A stretch of DNA of 64,000 nucleotides from positions 1 through 64,000 of the forward strand of contig NZ_JAGLCD010000007.1 of the NCBI RefSeq assembly GCF_023146395.1, read 5' to 3'. Origin of the DNA: Aeromicrobium sp. Lineage in GTDB: Bacteria > Actinomycetota > Actinomycetes > Propionibacteriales > Nocardioidaceae. Below the pieces are notes generated by a model, which worked only from the letters and a program-made list of their open reading frames with translations, was not told the origin of the DNA and did no database searches. The position numbers and the translations under genes are program-made. Shown in pieces: positions 55,765 through 64,000 of this stretch. How positions within the stretch are numbered: position 1 is the first letter of the stretch; each line of letters starts with the position of its first letter.

Positions 55765-56670
55765 ATGTTCGACGTCCACCGCCCGTTCACCACGGCCCAG
55801 GCTCGCGCGGCCGGAATCTCCCGTGCATCACTGTCCGGACCACGCTTCCGCAGCCTGTTCCACGGCGTCCACGTGGCGGCCGACGTCGAGCTCGACCTGC
55901 TCACGAGGATCGAGGGCGCGCGCCTGGTGCTCCCGCGCGATGCCGCCGTGAGCCACTCCACCGCCATGCGGCTGCACGGTTTCGACCGTCCCGGCCACCC
56001 CGCCCTGGAGTTCTCGACCAACACGCGCCACCAGCGGCGGCTCCCCGGTGTCACGGTGCACCGGCGCCGCGGGACGTTGCATCCGCGCACCGTCCACGGA
56101 GTCCCGACCCTGGGGCCCGACCGCACGTTCGTCGACGTGGCGCTGCTGCTGCGTCTCCCTGACCTCGTCGCGTTCGGCGACCACCTCGTCCACCGCGGCC
56201 TCACGACGGTCGACGACCTCCGCTGGTACGTGGAGTCGCGCCACCTCGACGGCGTACGCCGCGCTCGCCGGGTCGCGCCGCTCGTCCGAGCCGGAGCCGA
56301 GTCGCCGCCGGAGTCGATCGTGCGTCTGCTGCTCCGCTTCGCGCGACTTCCCGAGCCCGAGGTCAACGGCGTGGTCCACGACGCCTCGGGCGAGTTCCTG
56401 GCCCGCGGCGACCTCGTCTACCGGCGCTGGAAGGTGATCGTGGAGTACGACGGGATCCACCACGAGCGCGACCCACGGACCCGGCAGCACGACATCCGAC
56501 GCCGTGAGCTCCTCGAGGCCGACGGCTGGATCGTCATCGTGGTCACGGCGAAGGACCTCTCGCGTCCGGACTCGGTACCGGCCCGCGTCCACGCCGCCCT
56601 CGTCCGCCACGGCTACCCGGGACCGGCACCCGTGCAAAGCCTCCTCTGGACCCACTGGTTCGCGGCCTGA
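55765..56670 (+). CDS. DUF559/AbiEi-like protein with Vsr-type nuclease fold
   Basis: A 301-aa protein. The N-terminal part (MFDVHRPFTTAQARAAGISR, then LFHGVHVAADVELDLLTRIE) resembles the winged-helix and substrate-like domain of AbiEi-type antitoxin-domain proteins common in actinobacteria. The C-terminal part has the Vsr/DUF559 nuclease-like signature: conserved Glu in SPPESIVRLLLRF, then the Asp-x-Lys-like ARGDLVYRRWKVIVEYDG, and HHERDPRTRQHDIRRRELLE near the end. No antitoxin or toxin partner is adjacent. It is flanked on both sides by a related palindrome (55601-55663 and 56701-56751). Function unknown; possible nuclease in defence or mobility. Confidence 0.75.
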   Translation: MFDVHRPFTTAQARAAGISRASLSGPRFRSLFHGVHVAADVELDLLTRIEGARLVLPRDAAVSHSTAMRLHGFDRPGHPALEFSTNTRHQRRLPGVTVHRRRGTLHPRTVHGVPTLGPDRTFVDVALLLRLPDLVAFGDHLVHRGLTTVDDLRWYVESRHLDGVRRARRVAPLVRAGAESPPESIVRLLLRFARLPEPEVNGVVHDASGEFLARGDLVYRRWKVIVEYDGIHHERDPRTRQHDIRRRELLEADGWIVIVVTAKDLSRPDSVPARVHAALVRHGYPGPAPVQSLLWTHWFAA

Positions 56671-56700
56671 CCCGCACCCGCCCCGCACCCGCCCCCGGAA

Positions 56701-56751
56701 GTGCGCGCAAAGGCGGACCCACCGGGCTCCCGGACCTGCTTTTGCGCGCAC
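56701..56751. terminator. Palindrome TGTGCGCGCA, copy 3, after the DUF559-like gene
   Basis: GTGCGCGCAAA (56701-56711) pairs with TTTGCGCGCAC (56741-56751). The outer CCAGAT of the left arm is degraded here (CCGGAA), while the right arm keeps ACATCTGG. The palindrome lies between convergent DUF559-like and lipoprotein genes (30 bp and 17 bp from their stops), so it could terminate both. Confidence 0.72.
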
Positions 56752-56768
56752 ATCTGGGGGGCTGGGGG

Positions 56769-57032
56769 TCAGCCGAGGACGTCCTTGACCAGGTCGTCGC
56801 GCGCGTCGGGAGCGAGGCAGTGGTAGGTCGCGGCGCTGACGGTGAGCTGCACCGTGCCGTCCGACGGATCACCGCCGAGCAGCTTCTCCACGACCGCCGT
56901 GCGGTCGTCCTGCGACATGAGGGCGAACTCCTCGCATCGGGTGTCGCCGCCGTCGTTGCCGCCGCACCCGCCCGCCGCGGCGAGGATCGCGAGCACCACC
57001 GCACCGGTGACGACCGCGCTCCCCCGCCTCAT
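56769..57032 (-). CDS. Small lipoprotein
   Basis: An 87-aa protein with a lipoprotein signal: MRRGSAVVTGAVVLAILAAA, lipobox-like AAGGC with the Cys near residue 23. The mature part is acidic and contains EEFALMSQDDRTAVVEKLLG, then a conserved-looking YHCLAPDARDDLVKDVL. Two Cys in the mature part may form a disulfide. No known family. It lies 5 bp downstream of the type VII-associated repeat protein, on the same strand, so it may belong to that secretion locus. Confidence 0.75.
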   Translation of the reverse strand: MRRGSAVVTGAVVLAILAAAGGCGGNDGGDTRCEEFALMSQDDRTAVVEKLLGGDPSDGTVQLTVSAATYHCLAPDARDDLVKDVLG

Positions 57033-57037
57033 CCGGG

Positions 57038-58279
57038 TCAGGCCGGCTGGCCCGTGTTGACGTGGATGGGCTGGATGTTGTCGCGCGCGTCGGACTGCGC
57101 AGGACCGGTCTGCACCGGAGCGTCCGGCTCGTCGATCTGGACCTGCTCGATGTCCTCGCGCGCCGTCGACTCGCCGGGACCGGTCTGGATCGGGTCGTCG
57201 GCCAGGTCGACCTGCGTCGTGGCCAGGCCGTCGCTGGCGTCGGACTGACCCGCACCGGTCTGGACGGGACCGTCCGACAGGTCGATGTCAGTCGGGGCGG
57301 GCGCCGGCTCCCGATCGATCAGGAACGGGTGCGTGAGCGGCGGGAACTCGATGTTGTCGAGCACCTCGGACCCGGTCTGCGCCAGCTGCTCGTCGGCCTC
57401 GGTGTACTTCTCGTACACGACCGTCACGCCGGAGGCGAGCTTCTCGACGACCGCCTGACCCATCAGACCCATCTCGGACGAGACGGTGTCGAGCATGTCG
57501 TCGAGCATGGCCTTGAACATGCCGGACGTCGCCAGGTCCGGGATCGAGGTCGGCGTCAGGTAGTCGCACTGCATGTGCCAGTCGAGCAGCGTGTTGAAGG
57601 CGACCGAGAAGTCGTCGTACGCGGTCTGGATGTCGGTGACGGCCTTCTCGATGTCGAGGACGTCGCACACCAGGGTCGGGACCACGACCGTGCCGCTGAC
57701 CGACGGCGTGAGGGACACGACCACGTCGGAGACCGGGCGGGTGACCGCTTGGATCGCCGACTCCGTGAGGTTGTTGATGGGGTCGATGACCTGTTCCTGG
57801 ATCTGCTGGTTGATCGCGCCCACGACCTGCGACATGAGCTCGGCGACCGCGACCTCGACGACCGACCTGATCGCCTCCTTGGCCGCGAGCCTGACGAGGG
57901 CGCCGGCCGGGCCGGCGGCGATCATCAGGCCCGCCTGGACGGTGCCGACGGCCAGGACCGCGTACTTGTAGCTGCGGATGCCGTCGGCGATCGCCGAGCA
58001 GATCGGCTGCGTCGCGCCGACCGCCTCGTTGAGCGGCGTGAAGATCTGGGAGCGGGTGTCCTGGAAGACGTCGGTGTAGGAGTCCAGCGCACTGGAGTCC
58101 GAGACCTCCGCGACCGTGCCGATCGCGTTGCCCACCGCCTCGACGAAGCTGTCGAGGCCCTCGGTGAAGGCCAGGAGCTGGCCCCCGAGCTCCTCGACGG
58201 CGTCCTCGTTGATGTTGATCCACTTGAGACCGAACAGGTCGAGAGCCCACTCGACGGGCTCAGGAATCATGATGGGCAT
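57038..58279 (-). CDS. Type VII locus protein with three C-terminal 25-aa repeats
   Basis: A 413-aa protein, ATG 58279 (MPIMIPEPVEWALDLFGL). N-terminal residues 1-110 are helical (EDAVEELGGQLLAFTEGLDS and SSALDSYTDVFQDTRSQIF), recalling WXG100 or LXG-type secretion domains. The central part has long hydrophobic helices (VLAVGTVQAGLMIAAGPAG). Residues 332-406 are three 25-aa repeats with the core DxPVQTGxxQSxAR. It is 86 bp downstream of the WXG100 gene on the same strand. I think it is a secretion substrate or accessory protein of the type VII system; no toxin domain is recognisable. Confidence 0.8.
   Translation of the reverse strand: MPIMIPEPVEWALDLFGLKWININEDAVEELGGQLLAFTEGLDSFVEAVGNAIGTVAEVSDSSALDSYTDVFQDTRSQIFTPLNEAVGATQPICSAIADGIRSYKYAVLAVGTVQAGLMIAAGPAGALVRLAAKEAIRSVVEVAVAELMSQVVGAINQQIQEQVIDPINNLTESAIQAVTRPVSDVVVSLTPSVSGTVVVPTLVCDVLDIEKAVTDIQTAYDDFSVAFNTLLDWHMQCDYLTPTSIPDLATSGMFKAMLDDMLDTVSSEMGLMGQAVVEKLASGVTVVYEKYTEADEQLAQTGSEVLDNIEFPPLTHPFLIDREPAPAPTDIDLSDGPVQTGAGQSDASDGLATTQVDLADDPIQTGPGESTAREDIEQVQIDEPDAPVQTGPAQSDARDNIQPIHVNTGQPA
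57062..57286. repeat. Three 75-bp coding repeats (25-aa units)
   Basis: Units encode residues 332-356, 357-381 and 382-406 of the protein above. Each starts with hydrophobic-Asp (IDLSD, VDLAD, IDEPD), then PVQTG or PIQTG, and ends near Ser-x-Ala-x-Asp/Glu. The protein level is better conserved than the DNA, so selection on the protein is suggested. Confidence 0.8.
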
Positions 58280-58365
58280 GGCGTGTCCTTCGGGTCGCGT
58301 CCGCTCCGGGTCCCCCCGGTTCGCGGTCGCTCCGGCTCCCCGGCCGGAGCGACCAGCAGATCAGG

Positions 58366-58665
58366 TCAGGAGGCGTTGATCGCGCTCGACAGGTCGGCGT
58401 CGGTCGCGGACAGCGTGTCGGCTGCCTGCTCCAGGTACGCGGCGAGCTGCTCGAGGGCGTCGACCGCCGCACGGGTGCTCGTCGTGAACTGCTCGTACTG
58501 GTCGTTGTAGGTCACCGAGGCCTGATCGGTGACGAACCCGCTCTGCACGAGGTTCTGGATGAAGCTGCTCAGCTCGGTGAGCGTCGTGTTCATGTTCTCC
58601 TGGCCCGTGCGCAGCTGGCTGGCCGCGGAGCGCATCTCGTCGTAAGTGACCGAAACGTTCGACAT
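58366..58665 (-). CDS. WXG100-family type VII secretion target
   Basis: A 99-aa helical-hairpin protein. ATG 58665 follows AGAAGGGGA as ribosome binding site at a proper spacing. Helix 1 is VTYDEMRSAASQLRTGQENM and helix 2 is QYEQFTTSTRAAVDALEQLA; the turn between them reads QSGFVTDQAS, where the classical Trp-x-Gly is replaced by Ser-Gly-Phe, a variant common in non-mycobacterial actinobacteria. Such proteins are exported as dimers by the EssC/EccC ATPase, encoded 138 bp upstream on the same strand. The gap holds a small GGGGA/TCCCC hairpin. Confidence 0.93.
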   Translation of the reverse strand: MSNVSVTYDEMRSAASQLRTGQENMNTTLTELSSFIQNLVQSGFVTDQASVTYNDQYEQFTTSTRAAVDALEQLAAYLEQAADTLSATDADLSSAINAS

Positions 58666-58803
58666 GGTGTTCCCCTTCTCAGACTGACCCGCCCCTGCGG
58701 CGGCTTGTGAGAAGGACTCTAGGAGCGGATCGGCCCCCGCGCGATGGGGAGCACTCCCCGGCGCCGACGGGAACATTCACGACGGTCGAGAATCCTTGGG
58801 ATC

Positions 58804-61800
58804 TCAGCCTTCTTCGCCGGTCCACGGCACCTGGACCCGGACCGGCTTGCCCTTCAGCACGGCCATCGCGCGGCCCGGGGGGAACTCCCGTTTCGCAAAG
58901 CGCGGGAACGGGGTCCGCATGATCGTCTCGCCCTCGATCGACTCCGGCTGCAGCAGCATGCCGCGCCGGCCGTTGCGAATCTCCGAGAGCAAGGGGTACA
59001 TCGATCCCCACGTCCCGGACTCGGACTCGGCCAGAAGGACGTGGTCGGTGCGCTTGATGGCCCGGATCAGCTCGACGATGGGCGCGTCGGCCGGCGTCGA
59101 GAGGAAGTCGGCGATCGACTCCACGAAGACCGCGATGTGGCCGTCGTCCTCCTGCGCCACGCGGGCGGCGAGCTCCTTCGCCAGAGTGGCGATCTCGGCG
59201 ACGTCGGTCTCGGCGCGGGTCCACGGCGCGAGCCGCGGCACGGCGGAGCGGCGATGGCCCAGGTAGACGAGCTCGCCGTCCGGGCGCCACCGGTGCAGCG
59301 AGCGCGCGAGCGCCACGATCGTGTTGGTCCGGCCGCTGGCCGGCCCACCCCCGATCAGGAACGTGCCCGACGCCTCGAAGCCGATCGGCTCGAGCGTCTC
59401 CTCGCCGATCCCGAGGACGGGGCGGCCCCCCACCTCCGGCGGCAGGCTCGCCTCGGGCACCTCGGACGGCATCGAGCCGACGGCGGGCGCCGGGGGGACC
59501 TGCTGGCGCTGCATCGCCCGGCCGAGCTTGCCGATCGCCTGGGACTGGTCGGCCACGTTGCCGGACCCGCCGAGCACCGCGATCTGCGTCTCGACCCCGT
59601 CGATCACGGCCCGGCCCGGGGGCGAGGCCGCCGAGAGGATGTCGTTCGGCATGCCCATCACGAGATAGGCGGTCTCGTCGGCCAGGCGCAGGACGACCCG
59701 GCGGGGCACGCTCGACGAGATCGAGCCCGGGACGCTGGCGGGCCGGTCGGCCGTGAAGACGACGTGGATGCCGAGCTGGCGCCCCTCCGACAGCAGCTGC
59801 TGCAGCACGGCGTACCACTGCGCCCGCGAGCCACCGGAGTCGTACGCCTCCCGGAACGCGGGGAAGTTGTCCAGCAGCAGCAGGATGCGCGGCTCGTCGG
59901 GCCGGCCCGTGGCCTCCCGGTACTCGGTGATCGAGCCGGCGTTGACCTCGGGGAAGTCGCGAGCCCGCTGCTCGGCGATGCCCCGGAGCGTGCGCAGCAG
60001 GCGCACGATGCGTTCGTCGTCGTCGCCCGCGACGATCGAGCCGACGTGCGGCAGCGCCTCGAGCATGCGCAGGCCACCGGCGGCGAAGTCGAGGCCGTAC
60101 ACGTGCACCGGGCCACCCCGCGGCGTGACGCCGGCACCGGCCGCGAGCGAGCGCAGCAGCACGGACTTGCCGGACCCGCCCGTGCCGTAGATCGCCATGT
60201 TGCCGTCGACATCAGGCTTGAACGCGACGACGTGCTGGGCCTGGTGCTCCGGGAAGTCGGCGACGCCCATGAGCAGCTCGGTGTCGGTGCGGGGGCCGAG
60301 CAGCGCGAGGTCGTAGACCTCGCTGAGCTCGTCGAGCCAGGGCCGACGCGGCTCGGGCAGCTCGGCGAGCAGGGAGGCGCGGCCGATCGTGTCGACCAGG
60401 CGCACCTGGTCGGTCGGGCCGGGGTCGGCGACCTCGACCCGCGCGTCGGGCTCACGGCGCCGCCAGCGCTCCTCGGCGCCGAACTTGAGCGGGTGCAGAT
60501 GCACCGAGGCCGGCACGACCTCGTCGGTCGTGTGGCCGCCGGCGTAGGCCGACTGGAACGGGATGAGGCGGCCCGGACCCATCTTGGCGACGGCGCGACC
60601 CGGGATCGACGGGTCGAAGTGGGCCGCCTCCTTGGAGTCGATCACGTCGGCGCTGTCGGACTCGTCGGCCATGCGCAGCGCGATGCGCAGGTTCGTGTTG
60701 GCGCGCAGGTTGTCCTTGATCACGCCGGCGGGACGCTGTGTGGCCATGATCAGGTGGATGCCGAGCGACCGTCCGCGCTGGGCGATGTCGACGACGCCGT
60801 CGACGAACTCGGGCACCTCGCTGACGAGGGCCGCGAACTCGTCGATCACGAGGATCAGTGCCGGCGGCGACTCGGGGTCGCCGCGCTTCTCGAGCTCGAG
60901 CAGGTCCTTGGCGCGCTTGCGCTGCAGCACGAGCTCACGGTGGTGGAGCTCGGCGCGCAGGCTCGTCAGGGCCCGGCGCACGAGGTGCGGGCTGAGGTCG
61001 GTCACCAGGCCGACGCAGTGCGGGAGCCGGACGCAGTCGGCAAAGGCCGCGCCGCCCTTGTAGTCGACGAACAGGAACGTGACCCGGTCCGGGCTGTACT
61101 CGGCAGCCATGCCGAGCACCCACGACTGCAGGAACTCGCTCTTGCCCGACCCGGTCGTGCCGCCCACGAGCGCGTGCGGGCCCTGGGTGCGCAGGTCGAG
61201 GTGCATCGCGTCGGTGGCACCCTGCCCCACCAGCGCGCGAAGGGTCCCGGCCCGCGGCAGCGGGCGCGGCGGTGCGTCCCGCTCGTGCACCGAGAAGTTC
61301 TGCCGCCAGCGGTCGAGGACCGCCTCACCGGACGATCGGAGCTCGGTGCCCACGAGCGTGACCATCGAGACCTGGCGCGGCAGGTCGCTGGAGTCGTCGG
61401 TCACGGCGCCGTCGTCGGCGAGCGGCGCCAGGGCCATCGCGAACTTCAGGGCGTGCTCGACGCTGACCCCCTCGACCCGCACGTCGGTGACGACCTGCCC
61501 GTGCCGCACGAAGTGGGCCTCGGCCGCGCCCAGACCTCCGGTGACGTCGAGGAACGTGCGACACATCGCGGGCAGCCGCCCCCGCGTGGATCCCACCCAG
61601 ATCGGGAAGACGCCCACGCTGTGGGCCCGCTCGAACAGCTGCACGACGCGGGGGCGGTCGATCGGGGCGTCCTCGGTGACGAGCACGACGACGATCGGGA
61701 GGGGCACCTCGTCGTCGTCGCTCTTGTCGTCGACGACGCCGACCGTTCCGCCACGCGCGGTCGACTCCAGGTCGTGCGAGAGCGGCCCCAGACGTTCGGC

Positions 61801-63300
61801 GGCCATGCTCGCCCGCCGCCCGAGGCGCTCGTCGACGAGCTGCTCCAGCGACGACACGAGTCCCGTGGCCGTGGTCTGGGTGTCGACCAGGTGCGAGCCC
61901 GAGAGCGGCGACTGCGGGGAGCTCGTGTGCGGCAGCCAGCGCATCCAGTCGATCGCCGGGGTCTCGTCGGGGCTCGCGATCGCGGTCAGGACGACCTCGG
62001 CGGGCGAGTGGAGCCCCGCGAGCTGCAGCACCGTGCCGCGCACCGCGTCCGCGGCCTGCTGCACCGGACCGACGATGCCGAGCGCGCCGGCCGTGAAGAG
62101 CGACTCGACGACCGGGACGTCCGGGACCTCGCGGTAGCGCTCCTCGACCTCCTCGAGCAGGCGCGCGTACTTGGGCATGCCCTCGTCCATGTCGTGGGCC
62201 TCCGCGACCGTGTGTCGCGACGGGAGCGTGGCAGTACCGAGACGCACGGTGAGCGCGGTCCAGTGCTCGGGCCGGCGGGTCCAGAGCAGGTCGTTGCGCT
62301 CGATGCCGGCCTGGTAGACCAGGGCCACGGCCGGCACCTCCGCCTGCCGCACGCGATGCTCCTGCGGCATCGCCTCGCGCAGCCGCTGCTCGAGGACGCG
62401 CAGCTGCTCGGTGAACTTCTCGGAGTCGACCGCGAGCTGCCGGTTGTTGCGCAGCTTCCGGTTGACGAAGTTGCTCGTCATCATGAGCGGCGCCATGGCC
62501 ACGAACAGCAACGACATCGGGTTGCCGGTGATCGTGAACATCGCGGTGCCCATGACGATCGGCGCGACCATCATGAGGAAGGGGAAGGGCGCCGGGGTCG
62601 GCTCGACCGGGACGGCGGGCCGCGGGTGCTGGTGCTCGGGATACCGCTCCTCCACCCGGGGCGACCGGTTGAACGGGATCGCCCCGCCGCGGATCTCCGG
62701 ACTGGCCGTGACGGGCTGCTGTCCGGCGACCATCGCGAAGGACAGACGCGTGTCGCCGAGCTGGACGACCTGGCCCGGCAGCATCGCGACACGCGAGACG
62801 ACCGAGCCGTCGATGACGATGCCGTTGGCCGAGTTGAGGTCGACGAGCTCGATCGTGGCCCCGACCTCGACGCGCGCGTGCCGCTTGGAGACGAACTGGT
62901 CACCGAGCACGACGTCGGCGGAGGGGTCGCGACCGAGCACGGTCGATCCCGGCGGCAGGTTGACCTGTCGCCCGGCGTCGGGCCCGGACTCGATGCGCAT
63001 CGTGGCAGCGACCTCCGTGGACCGCGACCCGCTGACCGACTCCACGACCGACACGACGCTGCCGGAGGCCACGGGGGCCTCGCCGAGCAGGCGCTCGGTC
63101 GGCAGGACGACGGGTCGTCCGTCGCCGGGCGGCGCCACCGCGAGCGTCACCTCGGCCGCACTGCGCACGGCGTCGGGCACGAGCGGGTCCTGCTCCACGA
63201 TCTCGCGCGCGACGTCGCCCACGGCCGCGGTCGGCTCGGTGATCAGGACGACGTCGGTCGTGGGTCCCGAGGTCCGCTGGAGGGAGAGCTTGAGCTTCAT
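58804..63300 (-). CDS. Type VII secretion ATPase EssC-like (FHA domain, three FtsK/SpoIIIE modules)
   Basis: A 1498-aa motor protein. ATG 63300 overlaps the upstream FHA gene stop by 4 bp. Domain order: an N-terminal beta-grasp-like part (KLKLSLQRTSGPTTDVVLI), an FHA domain (about 97-190; GRDPSADVVLGDQFVSKRHA), two membrane helices (about 230-285), then three ATPase modules. Walker A loops are GGTTGSGKSEF near 711 and YGTGGSGKSVLLRS near 1040; the third, near 1320, is IGGGPASGRTNTI and lacks the Lys, so it is probably inactive. Walker B regions are LILVIDEFAAL and ILLLLDNF. This is the EssC plan (FHA plus fused ATPases) rather than split mycobacterial EccCa/EccCb. It drives export of WXG100 substrates. 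Confidence 0.93.
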   Translation of the reverse strand: MKLKLSLQRTSGPTTDVVLITEPTAAVGDVAREIVEQDPLVPDAVRSAAEVTLAVAPPGDGRPVVLPTERLLGEAPVASGSVVSVVESVSGSRSTEVAATMRIESGPDAGRQVNLPPGSTVLGRDPSADVVLGDQFVSKRHARVEVGATIELVDLNSANGIVIDGSVVSRVAMLPGQVVQLGDTRLSFAMVAGQQPVTASPEIRGGAIPFNRSPRVEERYPEHQHPRPAVPVEPTPAPFPFLMMVAPIVMGTAMFTITGNPMSLLFVAMAPLMMTSNFVNRKLRNNRQLAVDSEKFTEQLRVLEQRLREAMPQEHRVRQAEVPAVALVYQAGIERNDLLWTRRPEHWTALTVRLGTATLPSRHTVAEAHDMDEGMPKYARLLEEVEERYREVPDVPVVESLFTAGALGIVGPVQQAADAVRGTVLQLAGLHSPAEVVLTAIASPDETPAIDWMRWLPHTSSPQSPLSGSHLVDTQTTATGLVSSLEQLVDERLGRRASMAAERLGPLSHDLESTARGGTVGVVDDKSDDDEVPLPIVVVLVTEDAPIDRPRVVQLFERAHSVGVFPIWVGSTRGRLPAMCRTFLDVTGGLGAAEAHFVRHGQVVTDVRVEGVSVEHALKFAMALAPLADDGAVTDDSSDLPRQVSMVTLVGTELRSSGEAVLDRWRQNFSVHERDAPPRPLPRAGTLRALVGQGATDAMHLDLRTQGPHALVGGTTGSGKSEFLQSWVLGMAAEYSPDRVTFLFVDYKGGAAFADCVRLPHCVGLVTDLSPHLVRRALTSLRAELHHRELVLQRKRAKDLLELEKRGDPESPPALILVIDEFAALVSEVPEFVDGVVDIAQRGRSLGIHLIMATQRPAGVIKDNLRANTNLRIALRMADESDSADVIDSKEAAHFDPSIPGRAVAKMGPGRLIPFQSAYAGGHTTDEVVPASVHLHPLKFGAEERWRRREPDARVEVADPGPTDQVRLVDTIGRASLLAELPEPRRPWLDELSEVYDLALLGPRTDTELLMGVADFPEHQAQHVVAFKPDVDGNMAIYGTGGSGKSVLLRSLAAGAGVTPRGGPVHVYGLDFAAGGLRMLEALPHVGSIVAGDDDERIVRLLRTLRGIAEQRARDFPEVNAGSITEYREATGRPDEPRILLLLDNFPAFREAYDSGGSRAQWYAVLQQLLSEGRQLGIHVVFTADRPASVPGSISSSVPRRVVLRLADETAYLVMGMPNDILSAASPPGRAVIDGVETQIAVLGGSGNVADQSQAIGKLGRAMQRQQVPPAPAVGSMPSEVPEASLPPEVGGRPVLGIGEETLEPIGFEASGTFLIGGGPASGRTNTIVALARSLHRWRPDGELVYLGHRRSAVPRLAPWTRAETDVAEIATLAKELAARVAQEDDGHIAVFVESIADFLSTPADAPIVELIRAIKRTDHVLLAESESGTWGSMYPLLSEIRNGRRGMLLQPESIEGETIMRTPFPRFAKREFPPGRAMAVLKGKPVRVQVPWTGEEG

Positions 63301-64000
63301 CCGCCGTGCTCCGCGACGAACGCGCGGTCGCCGAACCACACGGTGTCGCCGGGCTGGATCTCGAGCGGCTGACCGGGCTGCACGGCTGACTCGACTCCGT
63401 GGCTCAGCACGTGCGTGCCGTTGGTGGAGTGGAGGTCGTCCACGCGCAGGGCGCCGTCGGCCACCGTGAGCACGGCGTGGGTCTTGGACACGCTGCGCTC
63501 CGGGTCCGGCACCGCGGCCGGCAGCGCGCCGGTGTGGTCGCCGGTGTCGGGGTCACGCCCCACGACCACGGTGGAGCGCACCGCGATCCGCCGGCCGTCC
63601 TCACCGACGAGGACCCACGTGGGGCGGGTGCTGCGCCGCTGACCGACGCGGGTGGCTCCGTCGACGTCATCACCCTCGGACGGTGCGTCGAGCGGCTGCT
63701 CCTCGGCCACGGGGGTGGCCCGCCGACGACCGACGACCGGCGCAGGTTCGGCAGGTGCAGAATCGACCGGGGCCGCACCGGAGGGCTCCTCCTGCTCCGG
63801 CTCGAAGCCGGGCACCGAGGTGATGAGTCGCCCGCCCGCGGCACCCGACGGCGGGGACGACGGCGCGGCCGGGGCCACTGGCGCCGCGGGGGCAGTCGGC
63901 GCGACCGAGGCAGCCGGCGCAGCGGGGGCCGGCTGGGAGGCCGGGGCCGGGGCCACCTCGGGCTCGGGCGACGCAGGCGCCGGCAGGTCCGACGTGTCGG
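63297..64000 (-). CDS. FHA domain protein, 5' end beyond the window
   Basis: The frame is open from 63297 to the window edge at 64000, so the N-terminus is cut off; a GTG at 63956 exists but the reading continues upstream in the same Ala/Pro-rich style (SPEPEVAPAPAS). The visible part is a long Ala/Pro linker, then an FHA domain in the last 110 residues: VVVGRDPDTGDHTGALPA, SVSKTHAVLTVADG and DLHSTNGTHVL with the phosphothreonine-binding Arg, Ser/His and Asn. It may carry an upstream membrane or RDD domain outside the window. Overlap with the EssC-like gene (ATGA) shows it is part of the type VII operon, where FHA domains may sense Ser/Thr kinase signals. Confidence 0.85.
   Translation of the reverse strand, partial: DTSDLPAPASPEPEVAPAPASQPAPAAPAASVAPTAPAAPVAPAAPSSPPSGAAGGRLITSVPGFEPEQEEPSGAAPVDSAPAEPAPVVGRRRATPVAEEQPLDAPSEGDDVDGATRVGQRRSTRPTWVLVGEDGRRIAVRSTVVVGRDPDTGDHTGALPAAVPDPERSVSKTHAVLTVADGALRVDDLHSTNGTHVLSHGVESAVQPGQPLEIQPGDTVWFGDRAFVAEHGG

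Noticed and set aside
58744-63372. A 1542-codon plus-strand open frame opposite the EssC-like gene
   Set aside because: It is the antisense shadow of the ATPase gene; the composition is a run of charged residues typical of high-GC complementary frames, and there is no known domain.

Overview
The window is high-GC, gene-dense bacterial chromosome with GTG starts, many 4-bp ATGA/GTGA overlaps between genes, GroEL with a His-rich tail, a CIRCE element, iron boxes of DtxR/IdeR type, a GuaB/GuaB3 pair and a type VII secretion locus. This fits an actinobacterium, and the style suggests Nocardioidaceae (Aeromicrobium/Nocardioides-like). The genus is inference. I found no tRNA, rRNA, CRISPR array, IS element or prophage gene.

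Left part (1-24.9 kb), almost all on the minus strand: pcrA helicase, zwf, a lipoprotein, a LuxR-type response regulator with a PspC-domain histidine kinase and a divergent PspC/LiaF-like membrane protein, a glycerophosphodiesterase, a short gamma-glutamyltransferase-like protein, guaA, a GMC/cholesterol-oxidase-like flavoprotein, a succinate-semialdehyde dehydrogenase, a coupled guaB3-GNAT-nitrilase set, guaB, an iron-siderophore pair (lipoprotein receptor plus ferric-siderophore reductase), and groES-groEL.

Middle (25.3-30.9 kb): a methyltransferase with a THUMP-like tail, a tightly coupled pxpABC 5-oxoprolinase operon, tsaD, a DUF427 protein and a PlsC-type acyltransferase. From 31 to 46 kb lies a surface-glycan/envelope region: an OafA-SGNH acyltransferase, four glycosyltransferases, an epimerase/dehydratase, GtrA, two paralogous large YfhO-like membrane proteins, and a large secreted protein with a lysozyme-like domain.

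Right part (46-64 kb): DedA-like, rimI, tsaB, a GNAT-TsaE fusion, a hydrolase, alr, a bifunctional NAD(P)HX repair enzyme, acpS and glmS form a minus-strand chain; coaA and a DUF559/AbiEi-like nuclease-like gene follow on plus. The right edge is a type VII secretion locus: a small lipoprotein, a 413-aa protein with a three-repeat tail, a WXG100 protein, an EssC-like triple-ATPase with an FHA domain, and an FHA protein cut by the window end.

The backbone order glmS..alr-tsaE-tsaB-rimI..tsaD..groES-groEL..guaB-guaB3-GMC oxidase..guaA resembles the conserved actinobacterial block known from Mycobacterium. Here the glycan region sits between rimI and tsaD. The most intriguing non-coding signals are three tandem hairpins upstream of guaA (two with near-identical 14-nt loops but unrelated 13-bp stems), a dispersed palindrome of which two copies flank the DUF559 gene, a roughly 30-bp repeat in three copies, and a 3 x 37-bp tandem hairpin array upstream of tsaD.
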